Part shown: positions 1 through 12,202 of the stretch, one piece after another
Position numbering within the stretch: the stretch's first letter is position 1
How the letters are laid out: the number at the start of each line of letters is the position of its first letter
Assembly (NCBI GenBank): GCA_028673005.1
Contig: CM054117.1
Span: 37,778,564-37,842,563, forward strand
Direction of reading: 5' to 3'
Length of the DNA: 64,000 nucleotides
From: Tanypteryx hageni
Lineage: Eukaryota; Arthropoda; Insecta; Odonata; Petaluridae
Notes under the pieces: generated by a model
Databases searched by the model: none
Told to the model about the DNA's origin: nothing
What the model saw: only the letters and a program-made list of their open reading frames with translations
Translations under genes and position numbers: made by a program

Positions 1-597
1 TACATGCGGCTTATGTCACAATATCCGGTCTTTGAAAAACAAATAAATATCTTGGAGAGCGTAATAAAAAAGCGGATTTCTTATTGGCCTCCTTCTCGAT
101 GGAAAATCAAACGTCGACATGCAATTGAAAATACCATTTCATGCGCTCCTACTGGCAGAGCATTGGTATGTCCGGGGAAATAAACCCAGCGTGGCACATT
201 CATCGTCTATCCCGCTTGCCCCGTATTAACGTGGAAGAGCTCACGTCCCGACGGCGCAGCCACGGCGCTAAAAATGCTTTGATTGAGCCGCCCGAGCGAC
301 CAAACCAGACCGCGATATTACGTGCGGTTATGGAGCACACAAGCACGCAGTCACGCACACACGCACACACACACGCAAAGCGACGCTTCATTATTATCTC
401 ATTTCTTTTTGCGAGTTTATCGCTTTTATCGAGATGTCCGTAGACCTATCGCGTCGGATGGGATCTAATGTCTTAGGGCGCCCAGTCATCCCCACGTAAC
501 ATGTTCGGGCAAAATGTTTGATTTAATCAATCCCACGAAACTCTTGATCGTCCCTTTTCAATCCTTGACTTTCATTAATCATCCGCCGCGACCGGGT
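1..597. other. Gene-free DNA, left edge
   Basis: I see no convincing coding segment here. Short open frames at 141-443 have no recognisable domain. There is a short AC-rich stretch at about 355-376. The base composition is mixed, and CpG is frequent at 215-330. Confidence 0.5.
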
Positions 598-1130
598 TAT
601 CAACCTCTCCCGTCCACAGACTCCATCTCTTTCTACTCAACTCTCTCTCTCCATTTTTTCCTCTATCGCTACCTCCCTTTCTCGCATTCCTCCTTTCATA
701 TCTCTCCCTTTCTCCATCTCCTTTCCTTTTTCATGATATTCTTCTACTATTTTCTCATCTCCTATCTGCCCATCCTTCCTACCTGTATAAGTTTTTATCC
801 TATATTCCTCTCTCTCTCTCTCTCTCTTTTTCATCCTAATACTTATCTCTCTCTAAATTCTCTCTCCTTCTCTCTCTCTCTCTCTTAATTCCTTCTATCT
901 TTTCCATACACATATTTTTATTTGTATCCTTACTTCTCCTTTCCCACAGCCACTCTGTCATTCTCGCTTCCTATATTTCTCTCCGCTTCTCTCATCCATC
1001 TCTCTTATCTACTCCCAGCCTCTCCTTCGATTGCACCCTCCCTTCGAAGCATTCTCTCCTACCCATCCCTCTGTGCCGCTCTCCTCACAGCTCCACTGCT
1101 AATTTCCCAGTATCCGTTTACGAACTCTTT
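598..1130. repeat. Pyrimidine-rich tract (C/T on plus strand)
   Basis: The plus strand is overwhelmingly C and T, with (CT)n runs at about 811-828 and 866-886. Reading frames through it give Ser/Leu/Phe/Pro-rich peptides without domains, as expected from composition alone. Confidence 0.8.
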
Positions 1131-1499
1131 CTCGAGTGGATGCGAGAAAAAACTGAACACGCACTCAGCCACGACAAGGGTGGGGGGGGGGGGGGAGAGG
1201 GAGGGGAGAGAAAAAACATAGCGCGATGCTTAATAAACTCAACTGCTTCGGATTTAACAGCCTTCGGTACAATCATCAACAGAAATGTTCTCCGCACCTC
1301 ATTTTTACCGGGATGTGTTTTTTTTTCCTTCTCTCGATTCGACGACGAAGAGCGCGGTCTTGCGGTCACGCCATGCAATTGGTAATGGGTTTTGAAAGTG
1401 GGTTAACTGACACTTGGGGATTCCATTATGCCGAAGCAATTTTCCTCCTGAAAGAAGATAGCAGAGCGGAAGGGAAGGGATAGGGCAGAAGGGCGCTGC
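1131..1499. other. Gene-free DNA with a 14-base G run
   Basis: A homopolymeric G run lies at 1182-1195, followed by GGGA-type sequence that could form a G-rich secondary structure. Nothing coding is recognisable. Confidence 0.5.
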
Positions 1500-1555
1500 T
1501 GCGTGTGTGTGCGCGCGCGCAAGCATGCGTGTATGTGTGTGTGTGTGCGAGCGCG
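1500..1555. repeat. Alternating purine-pyrimidine (GT/GC)n run
   Basis: GT dinucleotides alternate with a GCGCGCGC core and then more GT, giving about 55 bases of almost strictly alternating purine and pyrimidine. Such DNA is prone to the left-handed Z form; that is a general property and is not shown here. Confidence 0.75.
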
Positions 1556-2043
1556 GAACAAAAATTGCAAAGCTTACAATGAAATCCGCTTTCCATCGAG
1601 ATACAGCAAAAAAAAAGAGCGGAATATTGTCGAGATTCAAACAGGAACGAAGGAGAAGAAATTAATGAACGCGATATGATAGACCTCTCTCGTGGAAAAA
1701 ATGAAATCAACGAACAAACTGACATTTAATCGTGAATTGTTATTTTTTGCGCGGCGCTAATAAGTCGAACCTTAATATTTTTTCCGAGGGTACCGTGATC
1801 GTGTAAGTCAACTCCCGGAGCGGACGCAACAAATACTATCCGTTTTAAAGGTCTGAGGGCGACCTCCGACGAGCAAATATAAACCGAGACGAATTACTTT
1901 GATCCCATCGACTTTTTTAAATCCTCTCTGCTTATGTTTTCGATCCTCAAAATCCTACGTAGAGCGTGACTCGGAGAGAAGTTTCGTCGAATCCTCTCCG
2001 TGTCCCGTTGGTGAGCAATCTTGCGTGTAACACGGGTCTGATT
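1556..2043. other. Gene-free DNA
   Basis: Mixed-composition sequence with no coding, RNA or repeat signature that I recognise. Confidence 0.4.
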
Positions 2044-2195
2044 GGCTCCGCTTGACAGCTCAACCTCCCAAATTGCCCTCTTCTCACTCCCAAACTCTTC
2101 TCATACTCTCTCTCTCTCTCTCTATTCCCATCTTCCTCACCTCCCTCGTTCCCCATCTCCACATCTCTTTATACTTTTTCTTTCTCATTTTCCTC
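2044..2195. repeat. Short pyrimidine-rich tract
   Basis: C/T-rich plus strand with a (CT)n core at about 2106-2122. Confidence 0.7.
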
Positions 2196-3360
2196 TTACA
2201 TAATGATGTGTACAACGGACCTGTCGCTAGTATCCCAATTTGGAATTCTGCTACCGATGGTCCTGAGGAATAAGAGAGGCAGTCTAGTTCTATGGGAATA
2301 CAATGGCACGGAACAAAAAAGGAAATGAATCTGAAATAAGCTGAGGATCGTCTTCATTGTTAACTTTGATCGGGAATCCGCTTCGTGGGAACGAGAAAGT
2401 ATCTATTGGCAACAGCACGCTCTGGTCGCGTAAGATGGTACGTTCCCTAAGAATCCCAAGTTTGGTAGCCAGTCTAATCGCGGTGAGAGATGATAAACGA
2501 TGAGAACAGCAGGGAAGAAGGAGATATCCCCTTGCTGGACCATAATTTATTTTCTTATCGATACTATTAGTTCTCTTCTCAAAACCTTTCATTTTTCTTA
2601 CAGATAAATCTTGATTGGAATTATATATGTCATAAAAATTAATCAACAACACGAGAAAAAAATCATCCTTCCTTTAGGATTTTAAGCAGAAAACTCGTGA
2701 TCTCCTTCACGATTCAGAACATCCCTTCAATGGTTCGACTAATGGAATGAATCACGCGCACACATGGAGAAAATTATCGAGATAGGTGAGAAAATTGAAA
2801 AAAGAAAACATCCGATGCGATTCAGGAGCTATTCCGCCACGACGGGATATTTGTTTTCCTTATATAACAAAACAAAAAACAGTTCATCTTTTTAGGTTGG
2901 AGCGAAACAGGCTAGGCAAATTGAAAATCAAAGATTCTAAATTGCGCCACCGCCATTTAGATTTTTCGCGGCGCCAAAGATCATCACTCAACCTCCGCTA
3001 TCGCCGGCCAAACATCTCAATAACACATCGCCTGTCACGAGATGGAAGGGTAAAAAGCGGGCAAAAAATGCATTATTGTTGTATCGGCGAGCTTCCGCGA
3101 AAATCGATCTCTCCTACCTGGTGGCACTAAAGGGGCATTAAGATTGCCATCCTTTTGCGAGAGAGCGCACAATGCCGCGAAGGGAGACGGGCGTGGCGGA
3201 GACCGGCTAGCCGCTCTTTAAACACGGTGCTTAAAGCCCAGATGGGTTACGCGATACACGCACCCGCGTCTCCATGGGAACGCGAAAGGCAACGGAAAAG
3301 GGGAGATCCCCGCGAGTGAAGCTCTTGGTCCATTACCGCGCGTCTATCGCCTAATAGCGT
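2196..3360. other. Gene-free DNA
   Basis: Frames of 110-120 codons at 2290-2652 (minus) and 2786-3130 (plus) have no recognisable domain and no splice or codon evidence, so I leave them uncalled. The stretch 3170-3360 is CpG-rich and could be regulatory, but nothing specific is visible. Confidence 0.4.
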
Positions 3361-4160
3361 CCGCCGAGCGGTTCTTTCTTTCTCTCTCTCTCTGTGTCCT
3401 GCGAGCGAAAGAAGTAACTGGGAGAGGAGGCGGGGAAAAGAAGATAAGTAGGAGAAAGAGAAGTGATGCTGCCCAGAGGCCTCCTCGACGGTGGACCCAC
3501 GGGGGCCGAGGGCCGGGAATGCGGTGGGAGGGAAAGGCGGCCGCCGGAGTGGATGCCTCTCGCACAAATACACACACGCACCGCCCATGCCCCGGGCAAG
3601 AAGAGGATGGAACGGAAGGAGGGAGGGGGAGAAAGTAGATGGAGGGCGGGAATAGATGATGAGCGAGGGCTGAACTAGAAATGGATGGGGCGATAAACCA
3701 AACGAGATAAGGAGTGAAGGCAATGAGAATGAGAGCGGAAAAAAGTAGTTTCATTATGAAGAGAGTTAAATGCGACGAGTAGACAGGCATGAAGGGTAGA
3801 AAAAGATAAAAAAGCAACGAAATTGTATAGAAAGGACGAAGATAACGTAATGGAGGAGAAATTTAGGTAGAAGTTCACGAGGGAGAGAGAGAGATGGAAA
3901 TAGGAGGGGGAAAAGGATGGAGAAAGGAGGTAGGAGAGGGCGTATAAGGCATTGCCGTGGAGGGAATGCGGTAGAATCGTTTGCAGCGTGCGTTAATGAA
4001 CGTGGAGTGGTGCGCCAATGCACCTGTTGGACTCTCAACGAGTTGGACAGGAGTGAGAGGGAGGGAGGGGAAGGTGACGAGGGTTGATGGATGTGGTAGG
4101 AAAGAGGCGGGGGAGTAGAATGGAAAGAGAGAGAGAGAGAGAGAGCGGTGGGATGGTTCC
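3361..4160. repeat. Purine-rich tract (G/A on plus strand)
   Basis: Starts with a short TCTCTC stretch, then is strongly G/A on the plus strand to about 4145, ending in (GA)n at 4126-4144. A more GC-rich, mixed portion lies at 3480-3600. Frames across it are low-complexity. Confidence 0.75.
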
Positions 4161-5062
4161 AGAGAAAAATGGGTGGGTGTGAATGGAATCTGCGACAAGG
4201 GAGCCGGGAAGAGCAGAACAACCTCAGAGTCGGAAATTTTACGGTCAACGGGAAAAAGTGCTTTTGATGATCCATGCCACGCCCGACCACACCTCACCAC
4301 GCCCCGCTATCACACACAACCGCCTCTACGATCCCTCTCGCCTAGAGGAAGTTTAACCATGCAAAATATGCGCAGAACTTCATACGAACCAACGTACAAG
4401 TCTTAGAACGCTCATTAAAAATCACATAACCTTTTTTTAACCCCACAAAACGCTGAAAACAAAAAAGTTTTCCAATGAGAAAGGTTAAAATGTTGATGAA
4501 TTAAGACTGCGCATGCTTTTTTCTCTTGCTTTATATCACGATGCCCTATGGTGTTGGGGTCAGGTTTAACATAAATGTCAGACTCCGGAAGTTTCTTCAC
4601 GTAAGCGAATGACGGAAATCCTTTGATTATAGATTTTTTGGCATTTTTATTGAAAAGGAAAAGAGAAGAGAAAGTCGGCGAATAAGTAGAATGTGAGATA
4701 GGAAGTGGATTGAGGACGAGGAGGATACAGCCATCAGCACGGGCTGATGAGGATGACCAGAAGGATCGTGGGAAAGCTTAATATTAAGAACTGCTTATAC
4801 CTCATTTCCGTTGAGAAGAGAACGATTCATCTTACGTCAATAAACTTTCCATCGAGTTATCACCTCAATGTGTGTATGTATCTCCATACACACGCACTAA
4901 CATTTTATTTTTAACCGTAGGTTATTTTCTTCTCTTCGTCGTGACTACGGCATCATGAAAGACGACAGCAGCTGAAGAATGAATTCGTGTAACACAAATA
5001 TCCTTCGCCTCATCGAGAATCGATCTCGGGACATAGTGTGGTCCAGGAGTAGTCACGCCAGC
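4161..5062. other. Gene-free DNA
   Basis: Mixed sequence, AT-rich from about 4400. No recognisable gene, RNA or transposon end. Confidence 0.4.
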
Positions 5063-5955
5063 AGCCAGCCCGGTGACCGAGGCATGGGAAAATAGGGGAG
5101 GAAGCGAGAGGAGAAATAGAGAGTGAGAAGTATGAAAAGTAGGCGTGTAGGGGAGAAGGGAAAGGGAGGGAAGGAAGAAGAAGAATAACAAAGCCAAGCT
5201 ATGGGAGGATGAAAGAAAAAGACTAGTCCTGAAGAAAAAAAGACGGAGAAAGCGTGGACGAAGGAGGGAAGGTAAGACAATAAGTGAGGGAGAGGATTAA
5301 ACATTAAGTCAAAGAGAATGAGGAAGAAAGAGGGAGGGAAACGATGCGGAATCTCGTGGAAAGGTAAGGAAGAGAGGAATTCTAAAGATGGATGGGTGAG
5401 ATAGAGAAGGGAAATAGGGTGAAAGAGAGTGCGAGAGAAGAAAGAAGAGGATGCTGCTTCTTCTGAGAGTGTGGAATTAGGAAATGATTAACGGTTACCC
5501 GGGCAAGAATTACGCAACAGGTAGGCCAAGAGGGGGGAGGAGGAGTGGCTATGAGGGAGTGAGGGGAGATGAGGAGAGAGGGAGGGAGGAAATGAGAGGA
5601 GGAGGGATGCGTTAATGGATGAGTGGGCGGGGGAGAGGCTGTGAATGGAGCGCGGATAGTGGAAAGAGAGAAGGAAAGACAGAGAGGAGGGAAATGGAGT
5701 GGAGGGAAGGAAATAGGAGAGGGAAGGAGATCAAAGAGAGAGAGAGAGGAGGGAATGAAGGGTGGGTAAATAGCGGTCGCGGGATTGATGGAGATGAGAA
5801 GAAAAGGCAGAATTAACGGACACGAGGTGCAGCCGAAGAGGAAGATGGACAAAGAGAGAGAAAGAGGGTTGCAAGGTTGCTCCGGTATGACGCGAAGAGG
5901 GAGGGGCGGGTGGGGCAGGAGGGGGTAATCTCCTAGGAGAATGAAGCAGGAAGTG
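5063..5955. repeat. Long purine-rich tract
   Basis: About 900 bases dominated by G and A on the plus strand, interrupted by more balanced sequence at 5475-5530. The 206-codon minus-strand frame across it is Ser/Pro/Leu low-complexity and is not a credible gene. Confidence 0.8.
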
Positions 5956-5962
5956 AAAGAGC

Positions 5963-6140
5963 AGGGTGCACCAAAAAATATAAAAACTATAAAAATTAAC
6001 AAAAATTAAAAATTAAATTAATAATAAACAAAAGTACATAAAAATAAAAAATAACCATAATAAAAGACTAACAAAAAATAAAAAAATATTAATAAACTTA
6101 AAAAACCGGGCTAACACAGAAAAAATTAACAAATGTAAAT
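5963..6140. repeat. A-rich low-complexity stretch
   Basis: Runs of AAAAATTAAC-like and AAAAATAAAAA-like sequence, very low in G and C. It directly abuts the purine tract, giving an abrupt change in composition. It could be an expanded poly(A)-type tail of an unrecognised retroelement, but I see no body for one. Confidence 0.6.
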
Positions 6141-8129
6141 AACAAATAGTGTTGGCTGAAGACGGAATAGGAAAGAGTAGGTGACGTATCGACTCTCCAT
6201 AGTGGTCGGCGACCGGCATGGAATCCACCAAACCGGGGTCCCCCGAGTAATATCTGTTTTCTCGGCAGTTTCTCGAAGCAGGGTGCGTTGTTCCCCTACA
6301 GAAAGTTGTTTGAGAGGCTATCGATACCTTCTCGGGAGAGTTTGTGTACGGAAGAGAGAAGGCGTTGGAAGGTCTTAAGAGGGCGTTTGAGGAGCGCGAT
6401 GAGTTGAAGGGTGTTTTATTGTTGGGTTGATTGGGATTGGGGTGTAGGGTGGCTGTTGGCTAGAGTGACGCCTATCCATTCTTAACCGAAGGGTAATGGA
6501 AGTGGGCAGAAAGGGCAGACGGGGTTGGAAAATGGTATGAATGGTATTTCTGTGAGCAAGTGATATACGCTGCAATTTTCTCTATTACTTACGTAACCGC
6601 TATTATAATAAACTAGTGGTACACGCAAAAGATTTTGCGAAGTCGGTCAGAAATCTGCATGTTTAAAAGTAATAATAGCCAATTTCTCCTTATAAAATTA
6701 GACAACTGATATTTTGAATGTCGTTTGTTTTCATAGAATATATGTGCAATTTTGTCTCTCCCATACGAAAAAGGTCACATTCCAGTATTGAAATAAAGAA
6801 AGAAGATTTTTTTCTTTTGGTCAATCGTTAAAAATGCCCACAGTCCACACACAGTTTTTTGAATAATAATAATAATCTTTAATTATTAACGTTGTAATCT
6901 ATTAAGTTTGACGTGACTACAACTATAATTTCGATGCTTCATAAAAAGCGCGAAGCGAATAACGCAATTCTTTCGTTTATTTAAAGAGTTAATGGACGCT
7001 GATTGAATCGCCTTGGCAACACCCGGAAAGAGTACAAAAAAGCCATAAAATTTCGAAAATAAACGCGTGTTTCTGAGAAAGTATTCCGTGTAACATCAAA
7101 ACATCGCAGGACTAAGATATTTTATAGTATTAGCTGTCGAATAAAGGAAAGGAGAAATTCGGTTTATATTTACGTATTTTAATGAATGAAAGAAATAAAC
7201 CTTGCACCTTGAAAAATCGAAACTCCTGTGTAAACGTATGGAAAAATATAATCGTCTTCCGGAGTCAAATCCGGGACACTTCTGTATACGAAAATGGTTT
7301 TCCCGAGGTCTCCTAGTTGGCAGAAACAAAATTACGTTTACAGCATTTCTTTATGACAAACTGCTCAAGAGATAAAAGGGGGAACGGACGGACTGCCGAA
7401 CGGACAGACATTGAGTAATTATATATAAAGATTACTGTATTGATTGGCCTTCGGTATTGGTAAAAATGACGTCATTTTATCAACATCATTGTAGGGCCAC
7501 AACTACAGAAAAGTAATGTCAATAGTCTGTATACATGCAAATACATTTTCTCAATCACTTACGATATTAGCGATTTTTTGTTTATTGCCAATTCAAATTC
7601 ATATAAATTGACTAAATAAAACGCATAGGAAACGTCGTATCGTCAAAATGATATGGTAATACAGACTGATAGATTATGCTCAAAACCTCGGATTATTCCG
7701 CTACATCCTCCGATGATGTATTAGCAAATTTTCTTGCCAAGCAATCCTCTGATGAGGCATCGCTGCTGGTAAGGGTGCTTGTCGAAATTAATGTAATCAA
7801 ATATTTTTTCCGGTTTTCCTTTGTAACCGGGTTTATGTTAGCATAGAACACGCTTCGTAATTTATCACCACTGAAAGCAAAAATGGCAATCCCTTTATAA
7901 ACATAATAACTCACTAAAGGCGATTCAAAAATGACCGTAAAATATTAATAGCGGCTTTTCATGCGTGTAAAGGCCACGATGAGGCACCTTTAAAAAGAAA
8001 AGCTAAAAAAATAACTTGGAATCCGAATGAGTGGTTAAGCTTCCACTTTCTTCGAGGGTACAGAATACGTCATAAATAACGCTACGCATACTTGATAGAG
8101 ACGTCGCGCGATATCAACAGGAGATATAT
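6141..8129. other. Gene-free AT-rich DNA
   Basis: No recognised gene. A 73-codon minus-strand frame at 7693-7914 ends in Ser/Glu/Asp-rich residues (TSSEDVAE) but has no domain, no splice context and no partner exons that I can identify, so it is not called. Confidence 0.4.
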
Positions 8130-8420
8130 GGAAAAGAATTACGAAGGGGCGATGCTGCAGCGACAATAGCGATAGGCGGCTGGCGAGCGGTGAAAAATGA
8201 GAGACGAGGAAGAGAAGGAGAGCCAACTTCGCGTACGGCGTGAGAGCAGGGAATTTCGGAGAGAAGGAGATTAAAAGGAGTGGGAGGGAGGGATGGAGAG
8301 AGATCGAGGAAAGGATCCCGGCAGAAGTTCAAAAAAGGTGGGTGGAAAAAGAGACGTAAAACGGCGACAAAGGGTAGAAAGGGAAAGAAGGAATGAATGA
8401 AAGAAAACCACCTCCATTGT
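8130..8420. repeat. Purine-rich tract
   Basis: G/A-rich plus strand, densest at 8200-8330. Part of a recurrent pattern across the window. Confidence 0.65.
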
Positions 8421-8619
8421 GAGCGAGAATGAGATTGTCGAGTCTCTCTCTCCCTTTTTTTAAACTTTTATTCCGAGGCTAAAAAGATTAAGCCTTTTTT
8501 TAACGCCTACGTGATCCAAAAAGTAAGGACGGCGTCTACACAAAAATTATCCGCGTAATGAGATAAAATTCGAAAAAAAGAGGAAATTGTTTTAGAAAAA
8601 CTGTTCAAGTGTGCAGTGG

Positions 8620-9600
8620 TAAAGACAGAGGGAGTTGTAGACAAAGGTCCGGTAAAAAGGAAGAGGATGCTGCAAACAAAAAAAAAACGGGGGAGTAGAT
8701 GGGGATGGATATAGAGGCGAGGGTGTCTGTAATAGAGGGAAGAGAGGGAAGGGGGAAGAAGAAGGACAGCAAGGACGGGAGCGGAGCGGAAGGGAGGAGG
8801 ATTGGGTGGCGGGAGAACACGGAGGAGGTAAAGGGAGGACAATGACCTCCCCTCTGCCGGGTGTAATTGGAACTGCCCTTCCCTCCTTCCCCTTCTGCCG
8901 CTCCTTCCAAAGAAGGAAAAGATGAGGGAGGAGTGTGGGGAAGATGGGGAGGGGGCGGGGCGCGCGAAAAGCGCCACTCTGAGAGAGTCGAGAGGGTAAA
9001 GGAGGGGGGGGGGGAAGAAGAGGGCGAGGGGAAGGAGCAATTATGTTCGTTCGATAGGTGAGGTGTGCGGCGCGACTCGGGTGCGAAGATTCTCAGAAAT
9101 ATGAGAGAAAACTGAAAACTCCGAAGGCCTCTCGCGAATCAGGAAAAGCGGAGAGGGGATGAGGAGGAGGGGAACCTGAAAAGAGAGATAGAGGAAGGGA
9201 AGGGGTGAGAGAAAGAGATTAGAAGTGGGGAATAAAAGTAAATAATGAATGAGAGGCGAGGAGTGAGATGAGAGGGTGGAGAGAGAAGGGGTAGATAGAG
9301 GAATGAGGATACGAGGGTGATGGAATGAGGAATAGAGGTGAAGAGGAGAGAAAGCTACTGAATACTGGGTGGGAGGGAGCGCAAAGGAGGAGATGGAGAG
9401 CAGGGGGAGATAGAGAGGATGTTTTGAGGGCAGCGGTTGTTAAGGGAGACTCTTCAAAGGAACACACGCTCTCAAAGGGGGAAATAGGGTTCGCAATGAA
9501 CAATAACTGCGCAGCATCATCGCTGGGGGTGTTGTTGATGCGGGGAGAGAGAAAAAGAGAGAGAGAGAAAGAGAGGGAGGGAGGGGGAGAGGGTGAGGGT
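8620..9600. repeat. Long purine-rich tract with an 11-base G run
   Basis: Nearly 1 kb of G/A-rich plus strand with GAGAGG- and GGGAGG-type motifs and a G run at about 9004-9014. A short C/T-rich island sits at 8875-8910. Peptides in all frames are compositionally biased. Confidence 0.8.
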
Positions 9601-10360
9601 TAGAGAAAAAGAGGGTGTTGTTGAGGCAATCGTAAAACAGAATGCTTAATGAAGCGTTAAAGACTAATTGCGGAAGGACGAAATTAAGGAAGGTTTATAG
9701 CTTTGTGTTCGAATAACTTTGTCATTCGAAATGAAAAAATACCGCTTTTAGTTTGTCGCACGTATGCTATAAAATTACGTACACAAAAAACTTTTGAAAT
9801 AATCTTGATGTAAAAAAATACGTTTGTGCGCAGATTCGAGCCTTTTATGTATTACGACAGATAGCGGACGTAAGAAATCGGACGCAATGTAACCAACACT
9901 GAGGTTACACATCGGACCTATAAAAGTCGAAAATAAATTTTCTTTTTTGCACGGGGGCATTCGCACGATGGTTTTCATTAACAAAAAATACCAGAGACTT
10001 AGCGATAAATGAAAACGGACGCCATTCATCGCGCATTAACATCGATAATATCGTTTTAATTTCTTTTTTTCCTAGAAATCTTGGATTAATTGCAAAAAAA
10101 TCTTATAAAAATAACATAAATGACTACGAAATCTTTATTTATTTCTAGCAATATTTTTTAATAAAGCAGAAAGAGAAAAAAACTTCGAAAGTCACGCCGA
10201 GGTTTGAAATAACACGCGTCAGTCTCTAAAATGTGCATAAAGAATTCCCGTTTCGTGACGCGAGGACGAAAGAACTTCAACCTTCGTTTGTCAAAAAGAA
10301 CGCTAAAAACAGATGCTCAAAAGAGAAGGTCACAAACTGGAAAAAAATTGGTATGGGAGA
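9601..10360. other. Gene-free AT-rich DNA
   Basis: No domain-bearing frame, RNA gene or repeat boundary recognised. An 84-codon minus frame at 9775-10029 has no recognisable similarity. Confidence 0.4.
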
Positions 10361-10680
10361 ACTGGCGGAGAATGAGAAGGAAAGAGAGAGAGAGAGAGAA
10401 GAAGAAAGGAAGAGAGGGAAAGGTGAGAGCCGGGAAGAAATAGGAGGGAAGGAGAAAGGGTGGGGAGATAGGAAGGAGAGAAAGATATGTCATCCTGACA
10501 CTGGACATTTTCCGTGTGGGCGAATGCGTGTAGGTGATGTATTAAGGGAGAGATGAGATGGAGAGGGAAGGGGGAGGGAAAGGGGAACTGTAGGTAGGGG
10601 GAGGAGGTAAAGGCTGCGCTATAATCACGGATACGAGAAGGGAGAATGAGGCGCGGAAGAGAGTGGGAGCGGAAAGAAGT
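10361..10680. repeat. Purine-rich tract
   Basis: G/A-rich on the plus strand, with (GA)n at about 10384-10400. Confidence 0.75.
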
Positions 10681-11032
10681 GGAACGTGGAGAGATTCGAA
10701 CCATTCGATAGAACGTTTTGCACCTAAAATAAAACGTAAGTTTTCTTCTTTCAAGAGCGACCATCTCGAGATATCAGATTTAAGTTATGACATTAAGAGT
10801 ACATGCTTAAATTTAAATGGTATTCCACACACATTTCAATGATGTACGACGAAAAGGGACAAAGTTATTTTTCATAAATTTATTGAAAATAGCTATAAAA
10901 TATATGCTTCTACAGTTTATAGATTATCTCATTGAGGGAAACAAGAGACTCGCCCAAGTTACCGAAGCTAAAGAGTTCGGTTAATCCAAATCTAATATAT
11001 CGTTGGTAGCTCAATAACTTTGGCTCAGATTA
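10681..11032. other. Gene-free AT-rich DNA
   Basis: Nothing recognised, except an 11-bp sequence (AAATCTAATAT at 10988-10998) that recurs just beyond the hairpin that follows. Confidence 0.45.
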
Positions 11033-11119
11033 TTAAAAGTAAAGTACTCCTTTAGCCAAACAATTAGAGGGTTGTTGTAACTCTCTAATTGTTTGGCTAA
11101 AGGAGTACTTTACTTTTAA
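11033..11119. repeat. Perfect 37-bp inverted repeat (hairpin)
   Basis: The arm at 11033-11069 is exactly complementary, with no mismatch, to 11083-11119, separated by a 13-base spacer. Transcribed from either strand it would fold into an 87-nt perfect stem-loop. An 11-bp direct repeat lies on both sides (10988-10998 and 11121-11131), so the hairpin plus about 34 bases to its left may be an insertion with a target duplication. Perfect pairing argues for recent origin. Alternatives are a small fold-back element, a snap-back replication product, a source of small RNA, or an assembly artefact. Confidence 0.9.
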
Positions 11120-11599
11120 CAAATCTAATATGTTAATTATACATGAGAATAAAATTTCCGAATCCTAGCTTACAATGTACGGCTCTGATTAGGGTCAATG
11201 CAATCTTTAGTAAAACTGACCATTTAGTTCCCTAATCGGGACTTGCCCATCAAACGACCGAAGCGACGATAACAGCTCGGAAGACCAAAGAGAAAGAAAG
11301 AAACGGCGCGTAATGCCGCTCTTTCGCGGAGGATGTCCAGACAGAGAGAAGAAAATGAGACAGACAGAAGAGAGAGGAAGAGGGTTGATGGAGGAATGAG
11401 GGGGCGCGGGTGAGCTAGGGGTGTGGGGTCAGGTCATGTTCTGACTCGGGAGCCAGGTGGTGATCGACCTCTGCTGGTCAGTGGTGTCCTCTCGAGAGGC
11501 GATGGACGGTGGCTTTCGGAGGGGCGGGGGAGGGGAATGGGAGACGAGAGGGGGAGAACGTGTGGGATGTGAAACGTCGGTGAAGACGCGGGACTTGTT
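11120..11599. other. Gene-free DNA, becoming GC-rich rightward
   Basis: Mixed DNA with a moderately G-rich section at 11380-11600. No gene recognised. Confidence 0.4.
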
Positions 11600-11790
11600 T
11601 CTCGCTTGTCCTCGGCCACCTCCTCTCCCCCAACCAAACTCTCTCTCTCTCTACACTACTTGTTCCCACCACACGCACACACTCACTATCTTGCCGTGCC
11701 CACCACCACCACCTCCTTCTCCTCCCTCCCCCTCAACCCCTTCCTCCCTCTCCCCTCCCCGAATACACACCCACATCCCATCCGGTGTCT
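11600..11790. repeat. Pyrimidine-rich, C-rich tract
   Basis: Mostly C and T on the plus strand, including CCACCACCACC and CACAC motifs. The overlapping plus-strand frame is Pro/Ser/Leu low-complexity. Confidence 0.65.
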
Positions 11791-12202
11791 CAATCAAAGC
11801 CCTCAAACCCAACCTGATTTATCCACGCGGCACACCTTGTCGAAACGATCTGAAAATTATTCCACCGTCTCAGTTCGGACAGGAGGCGACGGCGCGCGAA
11901 TGAAAAGGACCGACTGTGACCAGAATATATTGTTAACGCGACTGTTCTTTGTTTGGGTGGGCGGGGGGAGGGTCGGAGTCGAATCCGTGCGGAGATGTGT
12001 CGGAATCTGATGTGTTATCCGTGAGTGACTAAGTGTGCCACGGTACCACGATGCCGAACTGACAACGACACATCGAGCACGAGCTATCGTTTGATTTGAA
12101 GGATCCAAAAAATATTCCCCGATTAGCATTTCTATATGACAAACCAACAAGATGATCCAAACGAAACTTATGATGCATACTTTCCCAAATATCACAACTT
12201 AG
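11791..12202. other. Gene-free DNA
   Basis: No feature recognised between the pyrimidine tract and the repeat copy that starts near 12203. Confidence 0.4.

Noticed and set aside
5382..6002. 206-codon minus-strand frame resembling a hydrophobic protein
   Set aside because: It is a translation of a purine tract and adjoining A-rich DNA, and the Leu/Ser/Pro/Phe bias follows from base composition.
7693..7914. Acidic C-terminus (TSSEDVAE) on the minus strand as a possible last exon
   Set aside because: No acceptor-supported boundary, no recognisable domain and no partner exon; it could be chance in AT-rich DNA.
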